Shown here piece after piece: positions 9,034-18,145 of a stretch of DNA of 64,000 nt (the stretch's first letter is position 1; each line of letters begins with the position of its first letter). The translations under genes and the position numbers were made by a program. Location of the stretch: NCBI RefSeq assembly GCF_000936425.1, contig NZ_AVFK01000023.1, positions 1-64,000 on the forward strand, given 5' to 3'. The notes below the pieces were generated by a model. The model was not told the origin of the DNA and searched no databases. It worked only from the letters and a program-made list of their open reading frames with translations. The stretch is from Skermanella aerolata KACC 11604. Its GTDB lineage: Bacteria; Pseudomonadota; Alphaproteobacteria; Azospirillales; Azospirillaceae.

Positions 9034-11286
9034 CTATAACAGGCGGTCGAGGGTGATCGGAAACTGCCGTATCCGGTTTCCGGTCGCATGCCAGACCGCG
9101 TTCGCAATGGCGCCCGCCGTTCCGGTAATGCCGATTTCGCCAACCCCCTTGATACCCAGCGCGTTCACGTGCGGATCGTGTTCCTCGACCAGGATCGCTT
9201 CGAGCGACGGAGCGTCGGCGTTCACGGGAATATGGTATTCGCCGAGGTTCGGGTTCATCGGACGGCCGGATCGCAAGTCCATCACGGCCTTCTCGTGCAG
9301 AGCGAACGATATGCCCCAGATCATGCCGCCGTAGTACTGGCTGCGCACCAGCCGGGGATTGATGACCCGTCCGGCCGCGAAGGCACCGACCAGGCGCGTC
9401 ACGCGGATCTGGCCGAAGTCGGGATCGACCTTGACCTCGACGAAAACGGCCCCGTGCGCATGCTTGGCGTAGGATGATTGTGCGGCAGGATCGGCAGCGC
9501 TTTTACCGCGGCCTTCGATCTCCGCCAGCCCGGCGCGGGCCAGGATGTCGGCATAGCTCTCGCTTCTGCTCTCGTCGTCGCGCCGGAACAGCCGGCCACC
9601 CCGCGCCACGACGCCGGTGTTCCCGGCGCCGAACAACGGCGAGCGCTGGTCGCCTGTCGCAAGGTCGGCCAGCTTCGCGATCGCATCCGCGCCCGCTTCG
9701 TGGATCGCCATGCCGGCCGTTGCGGTATGCGCCGAGCCGCCCGCGATCCCGGCGTCCGGCAGGTCGGATGTCCCGGACCTGAACTCGACCTCGTCAAGAT
9801 CAAGGCCAAGGCTGTCGGCGGCGATCTGCGCCAAGGCGGTCCCCGCACCCTGCCCCATGTCATGCGCCCCGGCCTCCATGATCCCGGTGCCGTCGCTGCG
9901 GATGACGGCCCGCGCGTTGCCCTGGAACATCAGGGCCGGGAAGGTCGCGGTGCCCATGCCCCAGCCGACAAGGCGTCCCTCGTCGTCGTGCATCTGCCGG
10001 GGCGCCAGGGGACGCCCTGCCCAGCCGAAGCGCTCGGCGCCCTGAGCGTAGCACTCGCGCAGGGCCTTCGAGGAAAACGGCTTGCCGGAAATCGGCTCGA
10101 CCTCGGCATAGTTCCTGAGACGGAACGCCAGAGGGTCCATCCCGCAGGCCTCCGCCATTTCGTCGATAGCACTCTCCAGTGCGATCGAGCCCGTCGCCTC
10201 GCCGGGTGCGCGCATGAACAGCGGCGTACCCGTATCGAGCCGGACGACCTCATGGGACGTGGCGATGGCCGGGCTCGCATATAGCGTGTGCGAGACGTCG
10301 GAGGCCGGCTCGAAGAAATCGTCGAAGGTGCTGGAGGTGGTCTTCGTGTGGTGGGAAAGCGCGGTCAGCACGCCATCGCCGTCGGTACCCACCCGCAGCG
10401 TCTGCCGGGTCGGCGCGCGATGGCCCACGGGGCCGAACATCTGCTCCCGCCTGAGCACCAGCTTCACCGGCCTGCCGGTCAAGCGGGCCGCCAGAATACC
10501 GAGGACCTGAGGTCCGGACACCCCGCCTTTGGACCCGAAGCCGCCGCCCAGAAAGCGACTGCGGATATGAATGTTTTCCACCGGCAGTCCGAACAGTTCC
10601 GCCAGACGCCCCTGGGTCATCGCCAGACCCTGGGTCGGCATGTCGATCGAGAGCCTGTCACCGTCCCAGGCTGCCACGATCGCGTGCGGCTCCATCGCAT
10701 TGTGATACTGTGCCGGCGTTTCGTAAGTGGCGTCGATCTGCCGGGAGGCTTGGGCGAGACCGGCGTGGACGTCGCCCCGATGCGCTTCGGCCGGATTGCC
10801 GACGCCGACGGTCGGTGGGGTGAAGCTCCCGTTCGCGTCGAGGTCGGCGCGGACCGGCTCGGTCTCGTACCGGGGCGCCAGCAGTGCCGCACCTTCCGTC
10901 GCAGCCTCGAGCGTATCGGCGATCACCACCGCGATCGGCTGGTTCGCGTAGCGGACCTTGTCGTTTTGCAGAACGTCGAGCCGGAAGGCGAAGGGATTGG
11001 TCCTTACGTCCGGATCCTGGGCAAGCGGCGGTCTGTTGACCGGAGTCATCACCTCGATCACGCCCGGATGAGCCTTGGCGGCCGCGACGTCAAGGAAGGC
11101 AACCCGGCCGCGCGCGATGCTGCTGACCGCCGGCACGGCGTAAAGCATCTCAGGCGGGTGGTTGTCGGCAGCGTAGCGGGCGCCGCCCGTGACCTTGAGG
11201 ATCCCATCGCGGCGGGTGAGCGGCTGACCGATGCTGGATCCGTGCCGAACATGAGCCGGAGCCTGGGTGAGGGGAATCTCAGACAT
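9034..11286 (-). CDS. Molybdenum hydroxylase large subunit (aldehyde/xanthine dehydrogenase family, PaoC-like)
   Basis: A 750-residue molybdopterin-cytosine-dinucleotide-binding subunit. It contains the aldehyde oxidase/xanthine dehydrogenase a/b hammerhead domain (ITRRDGILKVTGGARYAADN), GGGFGSKGG and RAPGEATG for cofactor binding, and the catalytic Glu near the C-terminus in GVGEIGITG. The size and three-subunit layout match PaoC/YagR enzymes, which oxidise aromatic aldehydes. The start overlaps the end of the FAD-subunit gene by 8 bases, indicating translational coupling. Substrate not determinable from sequence. No CoxF/XdhC-type maturation gene is visible in the window. Confidence 0.9.
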   Translation of the reverse strand: MSEIPLTQAPAHVRHGSSIGQPLTRRDGILKVTGGARYAADNHPPEMLYAVPAVSSIARGRVAFLDVAAAKAHPGVIEVMTPVNRPPLAQDPDVRTNPFAFRLDVLQNDKVRYANQPIAVVIADTLEAATEGAALLAPRYETEPVRADLDANGSFTPPTVGVGNPAEAHRGDVHAGLAQASRQIDATYETPAQYHNAMEPHAIVAAWDGDRLSIDMPTQGLAMTQGRLAELFGLPVENIHIRSRFLGGGFGSKGGVSGPQVLGILAARLTGRPVKLVLRREQMFGPVGHRAPTRQTLRVGTDGDGVLTALSHHTKTTSSTFDDFFEPASDVSHTLYASPAIATSHEVVRLDTGTPLFMRAPGEATGSIALESAIDEMAEACGMDPLAFRLRNYAEVEPISGKPFSSKALRECYAQGAERFGWAGRPLAPRQMHDDEGRLVGWGMGTATFPALMFQGNARAVIRSDGTGIMEAGAHDMGQGAGTALAQIAADSLGLDLDEVEFRSGTSDLPDAGIAGGSAHTATAGMAIHEAGADAIAKLADLATGDQRSPLFGAGNTGVVARGGRLFRRDDESRSESYADILARAGLAEIEGRGKSAADPAAQSSYAKHAHGAVFVEVKVDPDFGQIRVTRLVGAFAAGRVINPRLVRSQYYGGMIWGISFALHEKAVMDLRSGRPMNPNLGEYHIPVNADAPSLEAILVEEHDPHVNALGIKGVGEIGITGTAGAIANAVWHATGNRIRQFPITLDRLL

Positions 11287-12349
11287 GCGGATGAACTCCC
11301 GAACCTGATGCGGTACCTGATGCGAAGGGAGAGGCCGGCAGTGCCGCCACGCGCTCGGGCGTTCCGGCTGCGGCCAGGGTGAGTGCGCGCGTCACGACCC
11401 GCCGCGCGAGCTCGATCTTGAAGGCGTTGTCGCCGGACGGTCTGGCATCGCCAAGCGCCGCCTCGGCGGCGGCACGGAACACGCCGGCGCCCGGAACGGC
11501 ACCGGCCAACGCCTCCTCCGCGGCCCGGCATCTCCAGGGCTTCAGGGCGACGCCGCCCAGCGCTATCCGCGCTTCCCCGATCGTTCCACCGTCGAGCTTC
11601 AGGGCTGCGGCAGCCGACACGACCGCGAAGGCGTAGGAGGTGCGCTCACGGACCTTGAGGTAGCGCGCATGCGCGGAAAAGCCGGCGGCGTCGCCCGGCA
11701 GGCGCAGGGCTACGATCAGCTCGCCCGGCTCGAGCGCGCTCTCGTGCTCCGGCGTGTTTCCAGGCAGGCGATGGAAACTTTCGAGCGGGAGTTCACGACG
11801 CCCTGCCCTGCCCTCGATCTCCACCACGGCGTCGAGAGCGACGAGCGGGACGCAGAAGTCCGAAGGGTGCGTCGCGATGCAGTCCTCGCTCCATCCCAGC
11901 ACGGCATGAAGCCGGTTCTCGCCGCCACGGGCATCGCAGCCGGAGCCCGGATGGCGTTTGTTGCAGGCGCTCGCGACGTCGTAGAAATACGCACATCGCG
12001 TCCGCTGGAGGAGATTGCCGCCGGCCGTAGCAGCGTTGCGAAGCTGGGGCGACGCACCCGACAGCAGCGCTTCCGCAACCGCCGGGAACCGTCGTGCAAA
12101 GTCCAGGTCATGCGCCAGATCGGCATTGCGGACGAGGGAGCCGATCCGCACGCCGCCGTCGGGCAGGTGCTCGATCCGGTCGAGCCCAGGGAGGTGGTTG
12201 ACGTCGACCAGACGGGTCGGCCGGGTAATGCCCCCCTTCATCAGGTCCAGAAGATTGGTGCCGGCCGCCAGATACGCGGCTCCCGGTTCCGAGGCCGCCG
12301 CGACGGCGTCCGTGATCGTAGCGGGCTTGACGAAGTCGAAGATGTTCAT
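11279..12349 (-). CDS. Molybdenum hydroxylase FAD-binding subunit (PaoB-like)
   Basis: The 356-residue medium subunit with the FAD-binding domain (PATITDAVAAASEPGAAYLAAGT, then GTNLLDLMKGG) and a C-terminal CO-dehydrogenase flavoprotein domain. A cysteine-bearing insert at residues ~127-145 (RCAYFYD, ACNKRHPGSGC) corresponds to the additional [4Fe-4S] site known in PaoB-type subunits, which separates this enzyme from ordinary xanthine dehydrogenases. The gene overlaps the [2Fe-2S] subunit gene by 4 bases and the large subunit by 8, so the three form one operon. Confidence 0.9.
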   Translation of the reverse strand: MNIFDFVKPATITDAVAAASEPGAAYLAAGTNLLDLMKGGITRPTRLVDVNHLPGLDRIEHLPDGGVRIGSLVRNADLAHDLDFARRFPAVAEALLSGASPQLRNAATAGGNLLQRTRCAYFYDVASACNKRHPGSGCDARGGENRLHAVLGWSEDCIATHPSDFCVPLVALDAVVEIEGRAGRRELPLESFHRLPGNTPEHESALEPGELIVALRLPGDAAGFSAHARYLKVRERTSYAFAVVSAAAALKLDGGTIGEARIALGGVALKPWRCRAAEEALAGAVPGAGVFRAAAEAALGDARPSGDNAFKIELARRVVTRALTLAAAGTPERVAALPASPFASGTASGSGVHPHV

Positions 12350-12873
12350 ACAACTTGCTTCCGCTCGAGTTCGGCCAAGTTCTGCTCAGCCAAGTTTTGT
12401 CCGGCCAGAATTCTCTGCGCTGCGATGACGCCCTCCGTGATCCCGGCGTAGGCGCCGCATCGGCAGAGATTGCCGCTCATGCCTTCGCGCACGCGCTCCG
12501 GGTCGTCGCCGGTCTGGCCTTCCTGGATCAGGCCGACCGCGCTCATGATCTGGCCCGGCGTACAGAAACCGCACTGGAAGCCGTCATGGGCGATGAAGGC
12601 GGCCTGAACGGGGTGCAGTTCGTCGCCCTGCGCGAGGCCCTCGATCGTGAGGACGTCGGCGCCGTCATGGCTGACCGCAAGAGCGAGGCAGGAATTGATC
12701 CTTCGCCCATCGACGAGGACCGTGCAGGCACCGCATTGTCCGCGGTCGCAACCCTTCTTGGTTCCGGTCAGGTCCAGGCGCTCGCGGAGGAGATCGAGCA
12801 GCGTAACCCTTGGGTCGTCCAGCACCACGTCTCGCACCGTACCATTCACGGTAAGGGAAACTGATAGGCTCAT
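12346..12873 (-). CDS. Molybdenum hydroxylase [2Fe-2S] subunit (PaoA-like)
   Basis: A 175-residue small subunit with two [2Fe-2S] domains: a plant-ferredoxin type (GCDRGQCGACTVLVDG and a later Cys) and an alpha-helical type (CGFCTPG, GNLCRCGAY). It passes electrons from the Mo site to FAD. Unlike E. coli PaoA it has no twin-arginine leader, so the complex is predicted to be cytoplasmic. The tail holds an odd internal repeat (LAGQNLAEQNLAELE), probably from short tandem duplication of DNA at 12365-12410. First gene of the operon, divergent from the TetR regulator. Confidence 0.9.
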   Translation of the reverse strand: MSLSVSLTVNGTVRDVVLDDPRVTLLDLLRERLDLTGTKKGCDRGQCGACTVLVDGRRINSCLALAVSHDGADVLTIEGLAQGDELHPVQAAFIAHDGFQCGFCTPGQIMSAVGLIQEGQTGDDPERVREGMSGNLCRCGAYAGITEGVIAAQRILAGQNLAEQNLAELERKQVV

Positions 12874-13047
12874 GCGGTCCTCCGATGAGAGTTTCTGTAG
12901 GCTGTGGTACCGTCAAGATGCTGTATGTATGGGTAAATGAGTTCGCAGCCAGCCCGGCGCTGGACGACGATGCCGCGGAGCCTTCCGCGGGTTGGACATC
13001 TTCAGGGATGCGCTTTACTAACGAGTGCGCCCTGCATCGGTACTCAC

Positions 13048-13082
13048 TGCAAAAATGATATGGAGGGTTCCTCCGTTTTGCA
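13048..13082. promoter_or_regulatory. Nested inverted repeat upstream of the TetR gene
   Basis: TGCAAAA (13048) pairs with TTTTGCA (ending 13082), and inside it GGAGG pairs with CCTCC around a 3-base loop. It lies in the divergent gap between the molybdoenzyme operon and the TetR gene. Its position suits a TetR operator controlling one or both transcripts. The rest of 12874-13119 shows no gene. Confidence 0.35.
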
Positions 13083-13119
13083 AGGGGAGAAGGCGAAGAA
13101 GGTTAAGAAGGCGGGCAGA

Positions 13120-13716
13120 ATGGAAGATTGTTCCGGCAGGACGGCGAAGAGGCCGCGCGCAGATGCGGTTCGGAACCGCGAGCGCGTCCTGGAGGCTGCC
13201 AAAGCCGTCTTCAACGCCGGCGGTCCCGATGCGAGCCTCGAAGCCGTCGCGAGGCGTGCCGGCGTCGGCATCGCCACGCTGTACCGGCATTTCCCGACCC
13301 GCGAAGCCTTGTTCGAGGCCGTCTATCGCCGCGAGGTCGAACATCTCGCCAATCTGGCCGAGCAGTTGAAGGTGGAGGCGGCTCCTGCTGAAGCGCTTCG
13401 CATCTGGCTGCGCTCCAACGTGGAGTTCGTCGCCACCAAGAAGGGCATGTCGGTAGCGCTCGCGATCGTTGCGCACAGCTCCTCCGACCTCTCCGCCTAT
13501 ACGTTCGACCGGCTGACGAAGGCGGTTCGAGAACTGCTGGACCGGGCCGTGGCGGCCGGAGAGGTTCGGGCCGATATCAGTCCGGAAGACCTTCTGCGTG
13601 CCCTGGTCGGCATGTGCTACATGAACGACCAGCCGGGCTGGCAGGCCAGCGTACTCCGGCTGGTCGATGTCTTCGTCGACGGGCTGTGCAGGGTGCCCGA
13701 CGGAAAGGCGCCCTGA
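13120..13716 (+). CDS. TetR-family transcriptional regulator
   Basis: A repressor of about 198 residues. The N-terminal helix-turn-helix is at residues ~18-64 (VRNRERVLEAAKAVF, then ASLEAVARRAGVGIATLYRHFPTREALFEAVY), and the C-terminal ligand domain resembles the SBP-type TetR_C group. The frame is open further upstream (to 12937), but the first family-like residues begin near MEDCSG, so I take ATG 13120; ATG 13060 is possible. Divergent orientation to the molybdoenzyme operon suggests it represses that operon in response to an aldehyde or related substrate (inference). Confidence 0.85.
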   Translation: MEDCSGRTAKRPRADAVRNRERVLEAAKAVFNAGGPDASLEAVARRAGVGIATLYRHFPTREALFEAVYRREVEHLANLAEQLKVEAAPAEALRIWLRSNVEFVATKKGMSVALAIVAHSSSDLSAYTFDRLTKAVRELLDRAVAAGEVRADISPEDLLRALVGMCYMNDQPGWQASVLRLVDVFVDGLCRVPDGKAP

Positions 13717-13823
13717 TCGGCGTCAAGGGGAGGCAAGGCCCACGGATTCCATTACAGTCGATCCATAGAGCCGCCATAGACCGCCCGCAGGGCCATTTGC
13801 CGCCGATCGGCGAGCGGGATGAA

Positions 13824-14759
13824 CTAGGAATTCGACAGCCCGGTCGCAATAAACCGGTTGGCCCAGTCGTGGGTCGCCGCCAGTTCATCGAAGAGCCATT
13901 TGCGGAAATTCCTGATATTGGGGAGATCGGCCTTCGAACGCAGCGTCGCGAAGCCATGCCCCTGGACCGTCATGATGTCTCCGGCGAACGGGATGATCAG
14001 CTTGCCGCTCCGGAGTTCCTGTTCGGCCAACAACAGACTGTCCAGGCAGACACCGAGACCGTCCACGGCGGCGCTGATCGCCATGAAGGAGCGGTCGAAG
14101 CGCGGCCCGCGCTCCAGGTCGAGCCGCACCTTTCGATGCCGGCGCGCCCAGTCGCGCCATCCCAGGACCGTGACCTCGGAGTGGATCAGCGTGTGCCGGG
14201 CGAGGTCGTCCGGCCGGCGGATCGGCTTGGTTCCGTTGGCCAGCGCTGGCGAGCACATCGGGACGATCATATCATCCGGGAAGGAGACCATGACGCTGCC
14301 GGCCGAAGGTGGACCGGGATTATAACGGATATCGATATCGACATCGCCCTGGCCGAGGTCGACCGGGATCAGGGAGGCATGCAGGCGGATGTCCAGTTCG
14401 GGATGCGTCTCCCCGAACTGAGCCAGTCTTCTCATCAGCCATTGCGACGCGAAACTCGGTGTCGAATGGACGGTCATGACGGCACTGATGCCGGCTACGG
14501 CAACGTTGCGCGTGGCGGCTTCGATGCGGGCGAAGGCGGCGATGATCTCGGCGGCGTAGTGCCGGCCCGCTTCCGTCAGGACAACGGCGCGGTGGACCCG
14601 GTTGAACAAGGCGATCCCCAACTGCGCTTCCAGCAGCTTCACCTGATGGCTTACCGCGGACGGCGTGACGGCCAATTCTTCTGCTGCACCTGCGAAGGAG
14701 CCAAGTCGTGCGGCGGCCTCAAATGCTTGAATCGATTTGATGGAGATCCTGTTTTGCAT
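13824..14759 (-). CDS. LysR-family regulator (GcvA-like)
   Basis: A LysR regulator of about 311 residues. The winged HTH is at residues 8-65 (IQAFEAAARLGSFAGAAEELAVTPSAVSHQVKLLE) and the effector domain follows, with VDIDIRYNPGPP typical of the GcvA subgroup. ATG 14759 gives the usual spacing before the HTH, while ATG 14786 would add nine residues. The gene is divergent from the SDR-transketolase-TRAP genes, so it is the likely activator of that catabolic block. No intrinsic terminator is obvious between it and the convergent TetR gene; a 12-bp palindrome sits at 13801-13812. Confidence 0.88.
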   Translation of the reverse strand: MQNRISIKSIQAFEAAARLGSFAGAAEELAVTPSAVSHQVKLLEAQLGIALFNRVHRAVVLTEAGRHYAAEIIAAFARIEAATRNVAVAGISAVMTVHSTPSFASQWLMRRLAQFGETHPELDIRLHASLIPVDLGQGDVDIDIRYNPGPPSAGSVMVSFPDDMIVPMCSPALANGTKPIRRPDDLARHTLIHSEVTVLGWRDWARRHRKVRLDLERGPRFDRSFMAISAAVDGLGVCLDSLLLAEQELRSGKLIIPFAGDIMTVQGHGFATLRSKADLPNIRNFRKWLFDELAATHDWANRFIATGLSNS

Positions 14760-14865
14760 TGCAGCAGACACATGAACTGAGTTCATCAATAGCTGATTTT
14801 ATTCGTTTGAGAGATTAACCACAAGCATTTACATTTTGTCTCAGCGATCGGCACCGGGGCAAAGC

Positions 14866-14928
14866 AAATCTCCAGTGTACTCAAAATGAGATATGAGAAC
14901 TGCACGGTAAAATGTGCGATTTAATCGC
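14866..14928. promoter_or_regulatory. Candidate LysR operator/promoter region for the catabolic operon
   Basis: The 198-base divergent gap is AT-rich compared with its surroundings and holds several short inverted repeats. These include GCAC-N8-GTGC at about 14902-14917 and GCGAT-TTA-ATCGC at 14916-14928. CTCAAAATGAG at 14879-14889 is also near-palindromic. This is the expected position for LysR T-N11-A sites and the operon promoter. No single site can be assigned with confidence. Confidence 0.35.
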
Positions 14929-14957
14929 TGAATACACAATATCAAACGAGGTGGGAA

Positions 14958-15707
14958 ATGCTTCTCGCTAACAAGGTCTGCGTGGTCACTGGGGCCGCTT
15001 CTGCGCGCGGTATCGGACGGGCAACCGCCAAACTGTTCGCCCTGTACGGCGGCCGCTCGATTATTCTCGATCTGAGTGAGGAACAGGCCAGAGCGGCTGC
15101 ATCGGAGCTGGGCGACGCCCATCGCGGCATCGCCTGCGACGTGACCGACAAGGACGCCTGCATCGCCGCGGTCGAGAGGGTGGTCGGCGAGTTCGGACAA
15201 ATCGACGTGCTGGTCAACAATGCCGGCATCACGCAGCCGCTGAAGTTCATGGACATCGCGCCTGGGAACTACGATGCGGTGCTCGACGTCAATCTTCGCG
15301 GCACACTCTACATGAGCCAAGCGGCGATCCCGCAGATGCGCAAGCAGCGCTCGGGCTCCATCGTAAACATGTCGTCGGTTTCGGCCCAGCGCGGCGGCGG
15401 GATCTTCGGCGGACCGCACTACAGCGCCGCCAAGGCCGGCGTGCTGGGTCTCGGCAAGGCCATGGCCCGTGAACTGGGTCCGGACGGTATCCGCGTCAAC
15501 TCGGTCACCCCCGGCCTGATCCAGACCGACATCACCGGCGACAAGCTCACCGACGATCTCAAGGCCGAAATCATCAAGGGCATTCCGCTCAGCCGCCTGG
15601 GCAATGCCGAGGATGTCGCCAGGGCCTGCCTGTTCCTGGCCTCGGACCTGTCCTCCTACATCACCGGCGCCACCATCGACGTCAACGGCGGCATGCTGAT
15701 CCACTAA
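14958..15707 (+). CDS. SDR-family dehydrogenase of the catabolic operon
   Basis: A classical short-chain dehydrogenase/reductase of 249 residues. The Rossmann entry is TGAASARGIGRA, the NNAG motif is in LVNNAG, the catalytic Ser lies in VNMSSVS, and Tyr/Lys in HYSAAKAG. The C-terminal GATIDVNGG is common in FabG-like sugar and polyol dehydrogenases. A strong ribosome site (GAGGTGG) precedes ATG 14958. As first gene of the split-transketolase operon it probably oxidises a polyol or sugar acid to a ketose that the transketolase can use (inference). Confidence 0.85.
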   Translation: MLLANKVCVVTGAASARGIGRATAKLFALYGGRSIILDLSEEQARAAASELGDAHRGIACDVTDKDACIAAVERVVGEFGQIDVLVNNAGITQPLKFMDIAPGNYDAVLDVNLRGTLYMSQAAIPQMRKQRSGSIVNMSSVSAQRGGGIFGGPHYSAAKAGVLGLGKAMARELGPDGIRVNSVTPGLIQTDITGDKLTDDLKAEIIKGIPLSRLGNAEDVARACLFLASDLSSYITGATIDVNGGMLIH

Positions 15708-15842
15708 GAAGCGGTGGCCGGCACTGCTCGGCCGCCCCGTCACCTCACTCGTGTGTCGCTACGCCTTATGGCCGCGCCCCCGTGCCCATGCCCATGCACG
15801 CGCGCATGACCGCGCCCGACACCGACGATGCTGGAGATAATT

Positions 15843-16688
15843 GTGCAAACTAATCCACTTGGACACAACGTGGACTTGGCCGAACGCGCCTACCGCATCC
15901 GCCGCAACGCGCTGCTGATGGGCGAGGTTCAGGGCCAGGGCTACATCGGCCAGGCGCTCGATATCGCCGACGTGCTGGCCACGGCGTATTTCCACGCCAT
16001 GAGCTATCGCCCGGAAGATCCTCACTGGGAAGAGCGCGACCGTTTCCTGCTGTCGAACGGCCACTACGCAATCGCCCTCTACGCGGCGCTGATCGAAGCC
16101 GGCATCGTGCCGGAAGAGGAGCTGGAAACCTACGGCAGCGACGGCAGCCGCCTGCCGATGTCGGGCATGGCCGCCTACACGCCAGGCATGGAGATGTCCG
16201 GCGGATCGCTGGGGCTGGGTCTGTCGATCGGCGTCGGCATGTGCCTGGGACTGAAGCGCAACGGCTCGTCGTCCCGCGTCTACACCCTGTTCTCCGACGG
16301 CGAGCTGGACGAGGGCTCCGTCTGGGAAGCCATCATGTCGGCCGCCCACTGGAAGCTGGACAACCTGATCGGGATCATCGACGTCAACAACCAGCAGGCC
16401 GACGGACCCTCGAGCCAGGTCATGGCCTTCGAGCCGCTGGTGGAAAAACTGCAAGCCTTCGGCTGGTTCGTCCAGCGCATCGACGGCAACGACATCGAGG
16501 CCGTGCGCTCGGCGTTCGACGCCGCCCGCGACCATGCCGAGCCGAAACCCCGCATGATCGTCTGCGATACCAGGATGTGCAAGGGCGTGCCGTTCCTGGA
16601 AGCCCGCGAGAAGAACCACTTCATCCGCGTCGATGAGCACGAATGGCAGATGGCCCTGGAGGCCCTCGATGCCGGGAGGAAGGCATGA
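15843..16688 (+). CDS. Transketolase, N-terminal (ThDP-binding) subunit
   Basis: The first half of a split transketolase. The thiamine-diphosphate motif runs from GDGELDEG to NNQQADG (residues ~152-190), and the invariant SNGHY and GGSLGLGLS blocks are present. I choose GTG 15843, which follows GGAG at the right spacing, over ATG 15828. The last bases overlap the start of the C-terminal subunit gene (ATGA), so the two are translationally coupled. Two-subunit transketolases often have dedicated catabolic roles (for example apulose-4-phosphate or sulfosugar routes) rather than the pentose phosphate pathway. Which sugar is used here is open. Confidence 0.88.
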   Translation: MQTNPLGHNVDLAERAYRIRRNALLMGEVQGQGYIGQALDIADVLATAYFHAMSYRPEDPHWEERDRFLLSNGHYAIALYAALIEAGIVPEEELETYGSDGSRLPMSGMAAYTPGMEMSGGSLGLGLSIGVGMCLGLKRNGSSSRVYTLFSDGELDEGSVWEAIMSAAHWKLDNLIGIIDVNNQQADGPSSQVMAFEPLVEKLQAFGWFVQRIDGNDIEAVRSAFDAARDHAEPKPRMIVCDTRMCKGVPFLEAREKNHFIRVDEHEWQMALEALDAGRKA

Positions 16689-17722
16689 CCCGCACCACCG
16701 ACACCCACCCGAACGTTGACACCAACGAAGGCGCCAGTCCCAAGCCGCGCCTGAAGACGTCGGCGATGATCGCCTCGATCGCCGCCGAGGGCCAGCGCAC
16801 CAAGCCGGCGCCGTTTGGCCACGCCCTGGTCGAGCTGGCGAAGAGCCGGCCGGAAATCGTCGGCATGACCGCCGATCTCGGCAAGTACACCGATCTCCAC
16901 ATCTTCGCCAAGGAGTTCCCTGACCGCTACTACCAGATGGGCATGGCCGAGCAGCTGCTGATGGGATCGGCGGCGGGCATGGCGCATGAGGGCTTCATAC
17001 CTTTCGCCACGACCTACGCGGTGTTCGCCTCGCGCCGAGCCTACGACTTCATCCACCAGACCATTGCCGAGGAGAACCTCAACGTCAAACTGGCCTGCGC
17101 CCTGCCGGGCCTGACCTCCGGCTACGGACCGAGCCACCAGGCGGCCGAGGACCTGGCGCTGTTCCGCGCCATGCCGAACATGACCGTACTCGATCCATGC
17201 GACGCGCTGGAGACCGAGCAGATGGTGCCCGCCATGGTCGACCATCAGGGTCCGGTCTACATGCGCCTGCTGCGTGGCCACGTGCCGCTGGTGCTCGACG
17301 AGTACGGCTACCAGTTCGAGATCGGCAAGGCGAAGATGCTGCGCGACGGCGCCGACGTGCTCGTCATCTCCTCCGGCATCATGACCATGCGAGCCCTGGA
17401 AGTCGCCAAGTCGCTGGAAGCAGACAAGGTGGACGTGGCGGTGCTGCACGTCGGAACGATCAAGCCGCTGGACGGCGAGACGATCCTGCGGGAAGCCGCG
17501 CGCAGTGGCCGCATGGTGGTGGTCGCCGAGAACCACACCGTCGTCGGCGGCCTGGGCGAGGCGGTTGCCGGCCTGCTGCTCCGCTCCGGGGTGACACCGA
17601 AGTTCCGGCACATCGGCCTGCCGGACGAGTTCCTGCTCGCCGGCGCCCTGCCGACACTTCACGACCGCTACGGCATCTCGGCCGAGGCCATGACGACGAC
17701 CATCAAGGGCTGGCTCGGGTAA
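16685..17722 (+). CDS. Transketolase, C-terminal subunit
   Basis: The second half of the split transketolase, 345 residues. It contains the pyrimidine-binding domain with the catalytic Glu in QMGMAEQ, the GPSHQAAEDLALFRAMPNM block, and the C-terminal transketolase domain (VLVISSGIMTMRALEVA; VVAENHTVVGGLGEAV). ATG 16685 overlaps the previous stop. The N-terminal ~35 residues before the catalytic fold are an extra, poorly conserved leader. Works as a heteromer with the preceding gene product. Confidence 0.88.
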   Translation: MTRTTDTHPNVDTNEGASPKPRLKTSAMIASIAAEGQRTKPAPFGHALVELAKSRPEIVGMTADLGKYTDLHIFAKEFPDRYYQMGMAEQLLMGSAAGMAHEGFIPFATTYAVFASRRAYDFIHQTIAEENLNVKLACALPGLTSGYGPSHQAAEDLALFRAMPNMTVLDPCDALETEQMVPAMVDHQGPVYMRLLRGHVPLVLDEYGYQFEIGKAKMLRDGADVLVISSGIMTMRALEVAKSLEADKVDVAVLHVGTIKPLDGETILREAARSGRMVVVAENHTVVGGLGEAVAGLLLRSGVTPKFRHIGLPDEFLLAGALPTLHDRYGISAEAMTTTIKGWLG

Positions 17723-17990
17723 GCTCATCGATGTGCCGGTAGGTGCCAGGGTCACCCGCCATCGACCGGCACCTTGGCGGTGGTGAGGCCGGTACCCGCG
17801 TTCAGCGACAGGCGGCCGCTGGTCGGCGACGAGCCGTGGCCCCTGCGCCATCCCGTGCCCGCACCGCGTCGTGCGGATGATCAAGACTAACAAGCCTTTC
17901 AAAAAATAAAAAATTCGCCTCCATTTATTAGGGAGGACATCAAGTCCAGTAATTCCATGAGCCGAAGAGTTTTACCGACGGTCGGCGAGT

Positions 17991-18048
17991 GTTGGGCCAC
18001 GGCCCAACCTACGAAGCAGGAGCCTGTAGGTTGGGCCGTGGCCCAACA
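17991..18048. repeat. REP-like inverted pair of palindromes
   Basis: Two units, each itself a palindrome (8-bp arms GTTGGGCC/GGCCCAAC around a 2-base centre) followed by the flank CTAC. They lie in inverted orientation at 17991-18012 and 18026-18047, separated by 13 bases, so a large cloverleaf-like structure can form. This is the layout of bacterial REP/BIME elements. It falls in the 420-base gap between the transketolase and TRAP genes, where it may act as a transcript-end stabiliser or attenuator. No other feature is seen in 17723-18145. Confidence 0.7.
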
Positions 18049-18145
18049 AACATTGACCATACAAGTCAATGTCTTCGGACCCTCGTAAAAACTATTCATG
18101 CCGTTACAGCTTTATTTGCACAACGCAAACATAGGTAGGAAAACC

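Noticed and set aside
13801-13812. 12-bp palindrome (CGCCGATCGGCG) as a terminator for the convergent TetR and LysR genes
   Set aside because: It has no loop and no T-tract, and palindromes of this length are expected by chance in GC-rich DNA.
16280-17902. A 540-codon minus-strand open frame opposite the transketolase genes
   Set aside because: Composition follows the complement of GC-rich codons, no domain is present, and the plus-strand genes have clear catalytic motifs.
17899-18099. A 66-codon minus-strand ORF upstream of the TRAP genes
   Set aside because: Most of it is created by the REP palindromes, with no coding features.
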